A DNA stretch of 21,863 nt from a virus, in IMG/VR virus record IMGVR_UViG_3300037150_000008, positions 1 to 21,863 of that record; one strand, given 5' to 3'. The translations under genes were made by a program, and so were the position numbers. Positions within the stretch are counted from its first letter, which is position 1, and the number at the start of each line of letters is the position of its first letter. Below, piece by piece: positions 5,828-13,155 of the stretch. The notes below the pieces were generated by a model. That model was not told the DNA's origin, ran no database searches, and saw only the letters and a list, made by a program, of their open reading frames with translations.

Positions 5828-6997
5828 ATGGGAAGTCCTTTAATCGGTAGTTTTCAGACGCGAGTCAACCAGCAGAACCCTTTCGGGGTTGCGGGAGACT
5901 TTGCCAGCGCCAATCCACGGTCAACCGCCCTCACGCCAGAGACAGGGGCGTTCATCGCGGGTCCGAATGGTGTTACTATCGGAAAATTTGCATGGGTAGA
6001 ATCCGATAATCGCACAGTGACCAACTACGGTCAGGCCGGAACCATTCCGAGGGGATTCGTTCACCGCGACCAGCAGGGTCTTCTGACTCAGTATTTGCAG
6101 GCTGCGGGATCAGTCATTCCTCCGGGGTTCCCTGTGACGCTGATGGTTGCAGGAGATTTCCTGGCAACCAATGCGGGTACATCGTCCACTACCATAAATG
6201 AAGCGATCTATGCGGCTTATGCTGATGGATCGGTTCTGCCGGGCGCAGCCTCGCTTCCGGCTGTTCCTTCGAGCGTTACGGCGACTCTCGGTTCAACCAA
6301 TACCGCCTCGCTGGGTTCCACCAGCACTGGCACTGCGGTAGTCGGCAACGCCTACCAGATCACGCTCTCTGTGGTCACTGGTCTGGTTTCAATTGGCGAT
6401 ACAATCTCCGGCGTCGGCATTACCGCTGGGACGCAGATTGTCGGCTTTGTGAGTGGGACATCGGGTGGCGCGGGAGTATACACGCTGAACGAAGCGAACA
6501 CAGCGGCGGCGGCGACTATCACCACTTTCGGAAATGTGGTCAAAGTCACTGTTTCAACCGGTCTCGTTTCTGTTGGCGATACTATCAGCGGCGGCACAGG
6601 CTTCCCGATTGGTGCCACTGTGACTGGCGTGGTTAGCGGTGGCGGCGTGGCAACTGCGGGCGTCTATACCGTCAGCTCGCCCGGAACTCAGTATGTGGCC
6701 AGCGCAACCGGCGTCACCACGTTTGGAACGGTGCTGGACATTACCGCTATTACCGGAACACTGGCGATTGGCGCGCCCATCACAGCCACCGGTGGAATCC
6801 CGGCTGGGAGCAGTATTGAATCCTTCATCAGCGGCACTCTTGGTGGGGTTGGACTCTATAACCTCAACATTCCGGGCACAGCCTACACTTCCAGCGGAAC
6901 AATTGTCGTCACTGCGGGAGGAATCCTCACCAACTTTACAGCCCAGTCCGTTTGCAACGTCGGCGAACTGGTACAAATCTCGACGTGGGGTGCGTAA
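5828..6997 (+). CDS. Head decoration/structural cement protein with three tandem beta repeats
   Basis: A 389-aa protein between protease and major capsid genes, the slot of capsid cement proteins. Residues 40-130 (GAFIAGPNGVTIGKFAWV, then IPRGFVHRDQQGLLTQYLQ) and the last 20 (VCNVGELVQISTWGA) look like the two halves of one small beta domain. Between them lie three tandem repeats of about 60-65 residues (about 176-236, 237-300, 301-366), each with G-x-(V/L)-(S/A)-(V/I)-G-(D/A)-x-I near its start and a GVY or GLY-(T/N)-(L/V) strand near its end. The repeats probably project from the capsid surface. Gly, Thr, Ser, Val and Ala dominate. AGGAG overlapping the preceding stop sets the ATG at 5828. 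The gene ends in TAATG, shared with the capsid gene. Confidence 0.78.
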   Translation: MGSPLIGSFQTRVNQQNPFGVAGDFASANPRSTALTPETGAFIAGPNGVTIGKFAWVESDNRTVTNYGQAGTIPRGFVHRDQQGLLTQYLQAAGSVIPPGFPVTLMVAGDFLATNAGTSSTTINEAIYAAYADGSVLPGAASLPAVPSSVTATLGSTNTASLGSTSTGTAVVGNAYQITLSVVTGLVSIGDTISGVGITAGTQIVGFVSGTSGGAGVYTLNEANTAAAATITTFGNVVKVTVSTGLVSVGDTISGGTGFPIGATVTGVVSGGGVATAGVYTVSSPGTQYVASATGVTTFGTVLDITAITGTLAIGAPITATGGIPAGSSIESFISGTLGGVGLYNLNIPGTAYTSSGTIVVTAGGILTNFTAQSVCNVGELVQISTWGA

Positions 6998-8058
6998 TGG
7001 ACCGTCATCTTGAATCAGTATCGCAGAAGTGGGGCATCAATTTCATGGGGGTTGATGCCCAGTTGCAGCAGACCGAAAAGGAACGCGGTGGTCGGCTGGC
7101 TATGGATGCTCAACCCGCCTTGGTGACAGTCTCGAACAGCGGAATCCCTGCGTTTCTGTCTACCTACATCGACCCGAAGGTGATTGAAGTCCTTGTGGCC
7201 CCGATGAAGGCGACGGAGATCGTCGGCGAGGAAACCAAGAAGGGCGACTGGACTCTCGAAACAGCAATGTTCCCGATTGTCGAGTCTACCGGCATGGTTT
7301 CTTCCTACGGCGATTACTCTGAGACGGGCATCGCTGGCGCGAACGTGAATTGGGTTCAGCGCCAGTCCTACACGTATCAGGTCATTACGCAGTGGGGCGA
7401 ACGTGAACTGGAAAAGATGGGCCTTGCGCGTATCGACTGGGCCAATCGCCAGCGCGTTGCTTCTGTTCTGACGCTGAACAAGTTCCAGAACAAGAGCTAT
7501 TTCTTCGGCATCGCTGGGTTAGCAAACTACGGTTTGCTCAATGACCCGTCGCTCTCGGCCCCGATTGCTCCCATCGCCGATACCACGACCGGGAGCAGCC
7601 TTGTAACGTGGGCGCAGAAGGCAACTGACCTCACAAATGGAGCGATTGCTGTCTACAACGACATCAAGGCGCTCTATGGACAGCTTGTCTCCCAGGCCAA
7701 CGGCCTTGTCGAACTTGACATGGCCTCTCCTTTGACGCTGGTCATGTCTCCCACTTCGCAGGTATATCTCACCTTGACCAATCAATATAACGTCAACGTG
7801 CAGGATATGCTCAAGAAAAACTTCCCGAAGATGAAGATCGAGACGGCCCCGGAGTACCAAACTGTCTCCGGCAACCTCGTGCAGTTGATCGCAGATGAGA
7901 TGCAGGGACAAAGGACGGCAACCACCGCCTTTACCGAAAAGCTGCGCGCGCATCCGATCAAGATCGAGCTGTCGAGCTTCAAGCAGAAGCAGAGCCAAGG
8001 CACATGGGGAACGATTTTATTCAGGCCGTTCCTGATTTCGCAGTTGCTCGGCGTCTAG
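6997..8058 (+). CDS. Major capsid protein (DUF2184 family)
   Basis: A 353-aa protein matching the DUF2184 major capsid group. The conserved block AMDAQPALVTVSNSGIPAFL (35-54) is followed by YIDPKVIEVLVAPMKATEI, a GDW strand, YGDYSETG, and a C-terminal LFRPFLISQLLGV. It should adopt the HK97 fold and form the icosahedral shell. The first ~35 residues (MDRHLESVSQKWGINFMGVD...) are polar and may be a propeptide; RLAMDAQP at 33-40 is a candidate cleavage site resembling motifs in portal, MuF and protease. The ATG at 6997 overlaps the decoration-protein TAA. An upstream TTG at 6952 would overlap that gene further and lacks support. Confidence 0.88.
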   Translation: MDRHLESVSQKWGINFMGVDAQLQQTEKERGGRLAMDAQPALVTVSNSGIPAFLSTYIDPKVIEVLVAPMKATEIVGEETKKGDWTLETAMFPIVESTGMVSSYGDYSETGIAGANVNWVQRQSYTYQVITQWGERELEKMGLARIDWANRQRVASVLTLNKFQNKSYFFGIAGLANYGLLNDPSLSAPIAPIADTTTGSSLVTWAQKATDLTNGAIAVYNDIKALYGQLVSQANGLVELDMASPLTLVMSPTSQVYLTLTNQYNVNVQDMLKKNFPKMKIETAPEYQTVSGNLVQLIADEMQGQRTATTAFTEKLRAHPIKIELSSFKQKQSQGTWGTILFRPFLISQLLGV

Positions 8059-8124
8059 CAATCCAACAGGAGTCGCAGAGATGCGGCCTCAGCGCGGCCT
8101 AGCGCCGCTCCTTGAAGGGAAATC
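8059..8124 (+). other. Capsid-downstream intergenic segment with GC-rich repeats
   Basis: A 66-base gap, one of the few on the + strand. It contains a direct repeat GCGGCCT (8083-8089 and 8094-8100) and a 5-bp GC hairpin (8094-8098 with 8104-8108), with no T-run after it, so it is not a standard terminator. AGGAG at 8068-8072 precedes an ATG at 8081 whose short frame runs into the next gene. A processing or attenuation site following the most highly expressed gene is possible but unproven. Confidence 0.3.
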
Positions 8125-8484
8125 ATGGCAAAGGAAACAGTTCTCATTGGTTGCCGTCTACCAAACGGCCTTGTGTTGCATCACCCCAAGAACCGCAACC
8201 TGACAGTGACGCTTGCGGGGGTTTACGAGGCGAAGACTGAAAGCGGCCTCTATCTTCCGCCCAAGATGTTTTCTACCACGCCTGTCGATGCTGAGTTTTG
8301 GGCAGAGTGGAAAGCGGCTTATGCGGGATTCGGGCCTCTAAAGACACGGGCTGTATTTGAAGCGCGTTCGGACCAGGAAGCGGAATCGAAGGCGAAAAAC
8401 GCCGAGAAGGTCAAGACTGGGTTCGAGCCGATGAGCAAGACGGCCAAAATTGATGGCATTGTAATGGAGCCGGCCAATTCGTGA
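8125..8484 (+). CDS. Conserved phage protein downstream of capsid, 119 aa
   Basis: A 119-aa protein beginning MAKETVLIGCRLPNGLVLHH, an N-terminal pattern (V-x-IGC-(K/R)-LP-x-GL) recalled from uncharacterised phage proteins coded just after the major capsid gene. The middle has a short beta-rich stretch (LTVTLAGVYEAK) and an aromatic helix (DAEFWAEWKAAYAGF); the C-terminal third is Lys/Glu-rich with KAKNAEKVKTGFEPM. AAGGGA five bases before the ATG is a good ribosome site. A capsid-stabilising or head-completion role fits the position but is not shown. The end overlaps the GTG start of the next gene (GTGA). Confidence 0.72.
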   Translation: MAKETVLIGCRLPNGLVLHHPKNRNLTVTLAGVYEAKTESGLYLPPKMFSTTPVDAEFWAEWKAAYAGFGPLKTRAVFEARSDQEAESKAKNAEKVKTGFEPMSKTAKIDGIVMEPANS

Positions 8485-8942
8485 TTGCCTCGTTCAATCC
8501 CGCCGTTTTCGTTGGCCGCTACCCTGAGTTTGCAGCGGCTTATAGTGCGAATCCCGCGCTTTTCGCTTCGATGTTCGCGGAAGCTGGCCTGTATCTCAAC
8601 AACACGGATTGCAGCATCGTGCAGAATGTGACGTTGCGCGGCACGCTCCTCAACATGATTACGGCGCATATCGCGTTCCTGAGCGGATTGCTCACCGCAG
8701 ACGGCCAGCCCCGTCCCGTGGGGCGCGTCAGCGCGGCCAATGAAGGGGCGGTGGGCGCTACCTTCGACTTTACGCCAGCGACGCCTGGAAGCGGCGCATG
8801 GTTCGCGCAAAGCCAGTATGGAGCGGCGTTCTGGCAAGCTACGACCTGTTATCGGGGAATGAAGTATTTTGCAAACCCGACGCGGGTGGAAGGGTTCACG
8901 GGGAACGGAATGGGAACGAATTGGCTCCCTCGTCCGGTATGA
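8481..8942 (+). CDS. Head-tail connector protein, DUF4054 family
   Basis: A 153-aa protein whose start, FNPAVFVGRYPEFAA, and helical layout (LFASMFAEAGLYLNN, then LRGTLLNMITAHIAFLSG) match DUF4054 connectors, which in related myophages sit under the portal as an adaptor. A GRVSAANEGAVGATFDF beta segment follows, as in this family, and the C-terminus has FWQATTCYRGMKYFANP. The start is GTG at 8481, overlapping the previous stop (GTGA); the conserved FNP..F..RYPEF motif begins four residues later and there is no nearby ATG, which supports the GTG. The end overlaps the next ATG (ATGA at 8939). Confidence 0.8.
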   Translation: MIASFNPAVFVGRYPEFAAAYSANPALFASMFAEAGLYLNNTDCSIVQNVTLRGTLLNMITAHIAFLSGLLTADGQPRPVGRVSAANEGAVGATFDFTPATPGSGAWFAQSQYGAAFWQATTCYRGMKYFANPTRVEGFTGNGMGTNWLPRPV

Positions 8943-9094
8943 CGGTCACGCTCTCGATTGACGCTTCCGAGTTGGAGCGCGATCTGGAGCGAATCGAGAA
9001 TGAAGAGTTGGAGTTGCCGACAGTTTCAGCGGTCAAGTTTTCTTGCGATGGGGTTTTCGAGGAACAGGTGCCGATTTGGCTACCAGAGCAATAA
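8939..9094 (+). CDS. Small hypothetical protein, 51 aa
   Basis: A 51-aa, strongly acidic protein (MTVTLSIDASELERDLERIE, then NEELELPTV), coupled to the DUF4054 gene by ATGA and ending three bases before the next ATG. The first half looks like a beta strand then a helix, a common opening for phage neck and tail-completion proteins. The second half (KFSCDGVFEEQVPIWLPEQ) does not resemble anything known. The reading frame of the next gene is open back over the end of this one (from about 9022), so the two might once have been a single longer protein split by a frameshift. No function is assigned. Confidence 0.55.
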   Translation: MTVTLSIDASELERDLERIENEELELPTVSAVKFSCDGVFEEQVPIWLPEQ

Positions 9095-9096
9095 AG

Positions 9097-9597
9097 ATGT
9101 CCGATGCGGTGACAGCCAAGCTCCTCGACTTGGCAAAGCGGGCGCACGGAACAGTTCAGGTGGGATTCATCGACAGCGATCAGGCTCCTATTGCGTTCTG
9201 GAATGAGTTTGGACACAAGGGCAGGTTCCCTGCACCGCCGCGCCCCTTCTTCCGCACAATGGTATCGAACGAGTCCGGCAAATGGCCTGAGATGATGGCC
9301 GGCGAATTGAAGCGCAGCAAGATGGACGGGCATCGGACTCTGGCGTTCATGGGCGAAGAGATTGAGGGGGCACTCAAGCAAAGCATTATCGACTTGACCG
9401 CGCCGCCGCTCTCGCAGACCACGCTTCGCTTGCGCTACAAGTTTGGCAACAATCCACAGAACATTCGCGCCCGTGATGTGGTGCAGGCTCAGAGAGACGT
9501 TGCGGCAGGTGAGCCGGTTGCATCAGGAACGCAGGCAAAGCCGCTGATCTGGACAGCAGATATGCTCAACAGCACGTCTTACAAAGTGAGTGAGTGA
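9097..9597 (+). CDS. Neck/tail-completion protein, HK97 gp10-like
   Basis: A 166-aa protein with the familiar order of phage neck or tail-completion proteins: a VQVGFIDSDQAPIAFWNEFG strand-turn segment, the PPRPFFRTMVSN motif, a helical region GEEIEGALKQSIIDL, the APPLSQTTLRLR element, and a final KPLIWTADMLNSTSYKV ending. It probably caps or extends the head-tail interface. The ATG at 9097 comes three bases after the previous stop, with only a weak AGAG ribosome site; the frame is open further upstream (RGTGADLATRAIK) with only a TTG at 9043 as alternative start. The TGA overlaps the next ATG (TGATG). Confidence 0.72.
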   Translation: MSDAVTAKLLDLAKRAHGTVQVGFIDSDQAPIAFWNEFGHKGRFPAPPRPFFRTMVSNESGKWPEMMAGELKRSKMDGHRTLAFMGEEIEGALKQSIIDLTAPPLSQTTLRLRYKFGNNPQNIRARDVVQAQRDVAAGEPVASGTQAKPLIWTADMLNSTSYKVSE

Positions 9598-9968
9598 TGG
9601 ATTTGCGCGGAATCGCCAACACGGTTTCGGATACAGTGAACCCCAATATATCTGTCACTGTGAAGGCATCGACCGGATATACTATCGGCTCTGGCCTCAA
9701 GCAGGTTCCGAGCTATGCCGCTCCCGTTACCGGATTCGCTCAGGTCCAAGCTCTCACCGCTGCCGATCTTCGCCACCTCGACGGCCTGAATATCCAAGGT
9801 GCTACCAAGTCAATCATCCTACGCGGCGAATTGAACGCCATTGTGCGCGTCAACTCGCAGGGCGGAGACATTGTGATTATTGGAACGCAGACGTGGCTTG
9901 CCGTGGCCGTACTAGAGCAATGGCCTCTGTGGTCACGCTGCGCAATTCAGCTACAGGATGTGAACTGA
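9597..9968 (+). CDS. Conserved neck-region protein, 123 aa
   Basis: A 123-aa protein starting MDLRGIANTVSDTVNPNISV, then a beta-rich body (VTVKASTGYTIGSG, FAQVQALTAADLRHLDGLNI, KSIILRGELNAIVRV) and a WLAVAVLEQWPLWSRCAIQL end. I recall this pattern from uncharacterised genes between neck and sheath in related myophages. The size and all-beta look suit a head-closure or tail-terminator adaptor, but no experiment is known to me. The ATG at 9597 overlaps the previous stop; a GTG one codon earlier is possible. It ends in TGATG shared with the next gene. Confidence 0.7.
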   Translation: MDLRGIANTVSDTVNPNISVTVKASTGYTIGSGLKQVPSYAAPVTGFAQVQALTAADLRHLDGLNIQGATKSIILRGELNAIVRVNSQGGDIVIIGTQTWLAVAVLEQWPLWSRCAIQLQDVN

Positions 9969-10486
9969 TGAGCGCCCCGATTCAATACGTGTCCTCAATT
10001 GCGTTGGACTCTGTGTTTGATGCGCTCGGTGCGTTCATACAGCCATTCGTGGGAGCCGCTCAAGTCATCCGCGCTCAGGTGAACCGGGTTGCTATGCCGG
10101 TAGGGAGCTTTGTTGAACTGACCGAGATTGCAAGTAGTGATCTTGAAGTCCCTCGCTCCACATACGACGGGGTAAATTTTCAGAGTGACATTATCGGACC
10201 TAAGCGCATAATGATTCAAGCTGACTTTTACGGCGCATCGGCTGGCGATTGGTGTGCGGCAATCAAGACGGTTTGGCGTACGCCCTATGCCACCGCGCAA
10301 TTCCCGGCAGGTATCGCGCCGCTCTATTGCGATGACGGCAACGAATCACCGCTGATAACCGGCGAGGAACAGTACGAGCGCCGATGGATTCTGAATATGC
10401 TTTTGCAATACAACCCGATTGTAATTGTGCCTCAGCAATCTGCTGATACACTCAAGATGAACATCGTTGACGATGTGAACGCATAA
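9968..10486 (+). CDS. Neck terminator protein, LIC_12616-like
   Basis: A 172-aa protein resembling the LIC_12616 family of phage neck/tail terminator proteins: an N-terminal helix (LDSVFDALGAFIQPFV), VIRAQVNRVAMPVGSFVELTEI, a central IMIQADFYGASAGDWCAA strand-helix, the PLYCDDGNESPLITGEEQYERRW motif and a closing YNPIVIVPQQSAD. Its position directly before the sheath gene is where the tail terminator is expected; it would cap the tube and sheath and join the neck. The ATG at 9968 overlaps the previous stop. A gap of 11 bases with AAGGAG leads to the sheath gene. Confidence 0.8.
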   Translation: MSAPIQYVSSIALDSVFDALGAFIQPFVGAAQVIRAQVNRVAMPVGSFVELTEIASSDLEVPRSTYDGVNFQSDIIGPKRIMIQADFYGASAGDWCAAIKTVWRTPYATAQFPAGIAPLYCDDGNESPLITGEEQYERRWILNMLLQYNPIVIVPQQSADTLKMNIVDDVNA

Positions 10487-10497
10487 GGAGTAATTCG

Positions 10498-12048
10498 ATG
10501 ACGATCCCGGCTTCGCAAATTGCAAACGTAATCCCCGGCGTATTGAGTCCTGGTGGGGCAGGGCTAGTGATGAGCGGCCTTGTACTGACGCAAAACCCCC
10601 TGATGCCCGCTGGGCAAGTTCTTAGCTTTGCCAGCGCAACAGCAGTGTCAATATACTTTGGGCCATCGTCGGCTGAATATGCTTACGCGTCAATCTACTT
10701 TGCTGGGTATGTGAACAGCACACAACTGCCATCGGCAATCCTGTTTGCACCATTCAACGCGGCGGCGCGGGCCGGTTGGCTTGCTTCTGGTTCTCTAGCA
10801 ACTGTTCCGCTGGCTACGCTCCAAGGCTACAGTGGAACGCTGACCATTGATTTTGCTGGTGTGCCTCTGACATCAAGCTCCATCAATCTTACTGGAGTTG
10901 CAAGCCAAAGCCTGATGGCGGCAGCGATTCAGGCTGCTTTCACATCGCCTCCGTTTGCGGTGACGTGGAACGCGGTGCAAGGTACGTTTGTTTTCACAAG
11001 CACGCTGACCGGAGCAACGGAGACTATCGCCTACGCAACAGGCACGCTTGCTGCCGATCTGTACCTCACACAAGCAACCGGAGCAACGCTTTCACAGGGT
11101 GCTGCCGCTGATACCCCCGCAAGCGCCATGAACAACGTGGTGGCGGTTTCCCAGAACTGGGCGACGATGAGTTATCTTATCGAACCCTCTCTTGCCTCCA
11201 AGGAGTTGTTCGCAGCATGGTTCAGCGAACAGGATGATGAGTATCTCGCGGTGATGTGGGATAGCGACGTGCTGGCCTGCACTCAGAACGCAACCGAACC
11301 ATTCGGAGTGGTAGCGAAAACAAACAATTACAATGGCGTGATGTGTATCGGTGGCGATCCCTCTCTTGGTTCGCTTGCCCCTCTGGTTCTGAACACTGCG
11401 GCCTTCGTACAGGGCATGATTGCCTCCATCAACTTCTCACAAACCAACGGGCGCATTACGCTGGCTGGGAAATCGGCTATGGCGGCTGCGGTCCTTCCGA
11501 CGTGCGCAAACCTCCAGACCTACACGAATCTGCTTGCAAACGGCTATAACTGCTACGGAGCCTTTGCATCGCGCAATGCCGGATTCACGTTCTTTTCGAA
11601 CGGCAATATGCCAGGAGCGTTCCCGTGGGCTGATCAGTACGTCAATCAAATCTGGTTGAGCGCACAACTCCAACTCGCCTTACTCAATCTCTACACGGCG
11701 GTGAACGATATTCCTTATGACCCGACTGGCTACGGACTGATTCGCGCAGCCCTGGTGGGTCAGCCGACAGCCAATGGCGGAGTGACGTTTGATGGGCCAA
11801 TCAACAACGCGCTCAATGCTGGCGTGATTCAGACCGGCGTCACACTTTCATCGACTCAAGCCGCTGTGGTAAACAATGCCGCTGGCGCAAGCGTGGCGGG
11901 AACGATTCAATCCAACGGCTACTACTTGCAGATTCTCGATCCGGGGGCGACGGCCCGCAATGCGCGGCAAACGCCAATCATCAATCTGTGGTATACAGAC
12001 GGCGGCGCAGTCCAGCAATTCAGCATGTCGAGTGTGGACATTCTGTAA
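10498..12048 (+). CDS. Contractile tail sheath protein, DUF3383 family
   Basis: A 516-aa sheath subunit, the protein that contracts around the tube during injection. It matches DUF3383: an N-terminal domain with SIYFGPSSAEYAYASIYFAG (51-70), the inserted beta domain at about 105-205 (YSGTLTIDFAGVPL, then QAAFTSPPFAVTWN and LTQATGATLSQGAAADTPASA), FAAWFSEQDDEYLAVMWDSD, and a C-terminal domain ending in a beta strand (QFSMSSVDIL) as needed for sheath-to-sheath handshaking. A clear AAGGAG lies seven bases before the ATG. This gene identifies the phage as a myovirus. The 23-base gap to the tube gene holds only that gene's ribosome site. Confidence 0.9.
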   Translation: MTIPASQIANVIPGVLSPGGAGLVMSGLVLTQNPLMPAGQVLSFASATAVSIYFGPSSAEYAYASIYFAGYVNSTQLPSAILFAPFNAAARAGWLASGSLATVPLATLQGYSGTLTIDFAGVPLTSSSINLTGVASQSLMAAAIQAAFTSPPFAVTWNAVQGTFVFTSTLTGATETIAYATGTLAADLYLTQATGATLSQGAAADTPASAMNNVVAVSQNWATMSYLIEPSLASKELFAAWFSEQDDEYLAVMWDSDVLACTQNATEPFGVVAKTNNYNGVMCIGGDPSLGSLAPLVLNTAAFVQGMIASINFSQTNGRITLAGKSAMAAAVLPTCANLQTYTNLLANGYNCYGAFASRNAGFTFFSNGNMPGAFPWADQYVNQIWLSAQLQLALLNLYTAVNDIPYDPTGYGLIRAALVGQPTANGGVTFDGPINNALNAGVIQTGVTLSSTQAAVVNNAAGASVAGTIQSNGYYLQILDPGATARNARQTPIINLWYTDGGAVQQFSMSSVDIL

Positions 12049-12071
12049 ATCTGTTTTTCAAGGGGTGAAGT

Positions 12072-12536
12072 ATGGGCGGATTCATAAATGCACTGACAGG
12101 CGGAGCGAGTACAATCACTTCCGCAAATTCGGTAGTCAGCATGACAGTCGCGGGGCTTTTCCCGTCTCCCGTGCAACTCCAGGGATACTCGGCTGACAAG
12201 GCATGGGACACAGCGGCTGTCGTGGTCACTGAAACGCAAATCGGCGTGGATGGCCGCAAGACAGCGGGCTTGGTTTTCAACCCCGTAAAGCAGACATTCG
12301 CATTCCAGGCCGATTCTCCTAGCGTCCAGATTTTTGAGGCGATCTTCGCTGCACAGCGCGCGGCCCGCGACGTGTACTATATCTCGGCGACTATCGATCT
12401 GCCCGCAACTGGCGAGTCCTACGTGTGCAATAAGGGCACGTTGGAGGATTACAACTCAGTTGCATCGGCAGGCAAGGTTCTGACAATGCGCGAATTTTCG
12501 ATCAACTGGGCGTCAATTCAGCCCTCAGTCAGCTAG
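12072..12536 (+). CDS. Tail tube protein
   Basis: A 154-aa protein directly after the sheath gene, the usual place for the tube subunit of contractile tails. It is beta-rich (SMTVAGLFPSPVQLQGYS, then WDTAAVVVTETQIGVDGRKT and FAFQADSPSVQIFEAIFAAQ), with short helices and a final strand MREFSINWASIQPSV. The layout agrees with Pam3/Mu-type tube proteins that stack as hexameric rings. AAGGGG precedes the ATG at a good distance. It is expected to be copolymerised with the sheath and measured by the tape measure coded downstream. Confidence 0.82.
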   Translation: MGGFINALTGGASTITSANSVVSMTVAGLFPSPVQLQGYSADKAWDTAAVVVTETQIGVDGRKTAGLVFNPVKQTFAFQADSPSVQIFEAIFAAQRAARDVYYISATIDLPATGESYVCNKGTLEDYNSVASAGKVLTMREFSINWASIQPSVS

Positions 12537-12553
12537 CTAAATTGGAGGGCACT

Positions 12554-13030
12554 ATGGCGCGAAAGACGAGTACATACACGGTGGACTCTGAGGGCAGGGA
12601 CAAGGGAAAGCAGTTCCTACTCACAGAGATGGCCGCGACGAAAGCGGAGGATTGGGCTATTCGTGTGATGCTTGCGCTCGGAGCCGCGAACGTGGATATT
12701 CCCGATGGCGCTTTGCAGTTGGGAATGGCGGCGCTTGCGGAAATCGGCCTCAAAAAGCTGTTTGCGATTGATGCCGTATCAATCAGACCGCTACTCGCAG
12801 AATTGATGGAGTGCGTCGAGTTCGTTCCGAATCCGCAGAAACCGGCGGTCAAGGTGGGATACCCACTGTTTGAGAGCCAGGTCGAAGAAGTCAAGACGCT
12901 GCTGATGCTCAAATGGGAAGTGCTCAAATTGCATTTAGATTTTTCTCTCGCCGCCGGCCTCTCGGAATCACTCGGCAACACACTGGCGGCGGCAAAACAC
13001 AAGCCGGGTACGCGAACGTCCCAAAAATAA
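12554..13030 (+). CDS. Tail assembly chaperone, upstream part (gpG-like)
   Basis: A 158-aa protein between tube and tape measure genes, the conserved site of the tail assembly chaperones that keep the tape measure soluble. It starts MARKTSTYTVDSEGRDKGKQ and continues with helices (KAEDWAIRVMLALGAA, ALQLGMAALAEIGLKKLF, VKTLLMLKWEVLKLHLDF), as in gpG-like proteins. The ATG at 12554 has TTGGAGGG seven bases upstream; a TTG at 12542 is unlikely. The gene ends TCC CAA AAA TAA, and the -1 frame stays open for 41 more codons with no start codon of its own, so a fraction of ribosomes should shift here to make a longer chaperone. Confidence 0.85.
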   Translation: MARKTSTYTVDSEGRDKGKQFLLTEMAATKAEDWAIRVMLALGAANVDIPDGALQLGMAALAEIGLKKLFAIDAVSIRPLLAELMECVEFVPNPQKPAVKVGYPLFESQVEEVKTLLMLKWEVLKLHLDFSLAAGLSESLGNTLAAAKHKPGTRTSQK

Positions 13031-13152
13031 TTGGGGTCATAGTCGGCAGAAGATTGGCGACACTTTTGGAGCTTCAAACGGTCTACGGGGAAGAAGATGC
13101 TCATAACCTTCTCGAAATCATTGCCGTAGATTCAGAAAACGAGAGGGAGTAG
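13027..13152 (+). CDS. Tail assembly chaperone frameshift extension (gpGT-like), -1 frame
   Basis: From 13027 the -1 frame reads IIGVIVGRRLATLLELQTVY, then GEEDAHNLLEIIAVDSENERE and TAG. The LATL-ELQ-x-Y...EDA-x-x-LLEI-x-x-V pattern is what I recall from second chaperone products in related myophages. The segment has no ATG, GTG or TTG with a ribosome site in its own frame, so production by -1 slippage on A-rich CCCAAAAATAA is the simple explanation; the fusion would be about 199 aa. The slip would be unusual, since only the Lys-AAA tRNA re-pairs perfectly, with a stop codon waiting in the A site. The GAGAGGGAG at its end is the ribosome site of the tape measure gene. Confidence 0.7.
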   Translation: MIGVIVGRRLATLLELQTVYGEEDAHNLLEIIAVDSENERE

Positions 13153-13155
13153 ACC

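Noticed and set aside
6350-6930. CRISPR-like or non-coding repeats
   Set aside because: The periodicity is at protein level with diverged DNA, inside an intact reading frame.
8094-8108. Intrinsic terminator after the capsid gene
   Set aside because: The 5-bp GC hairpin has no U-run, and translation of the next gene starts immediately after.
8081-8210. Short frame starting at 8081 as a gene
   Set aside because: It has an acceptable AGGAG, but the product is low-information and overlaps most of the start of the 119-aa gene. Kept only as a low-interest observation.
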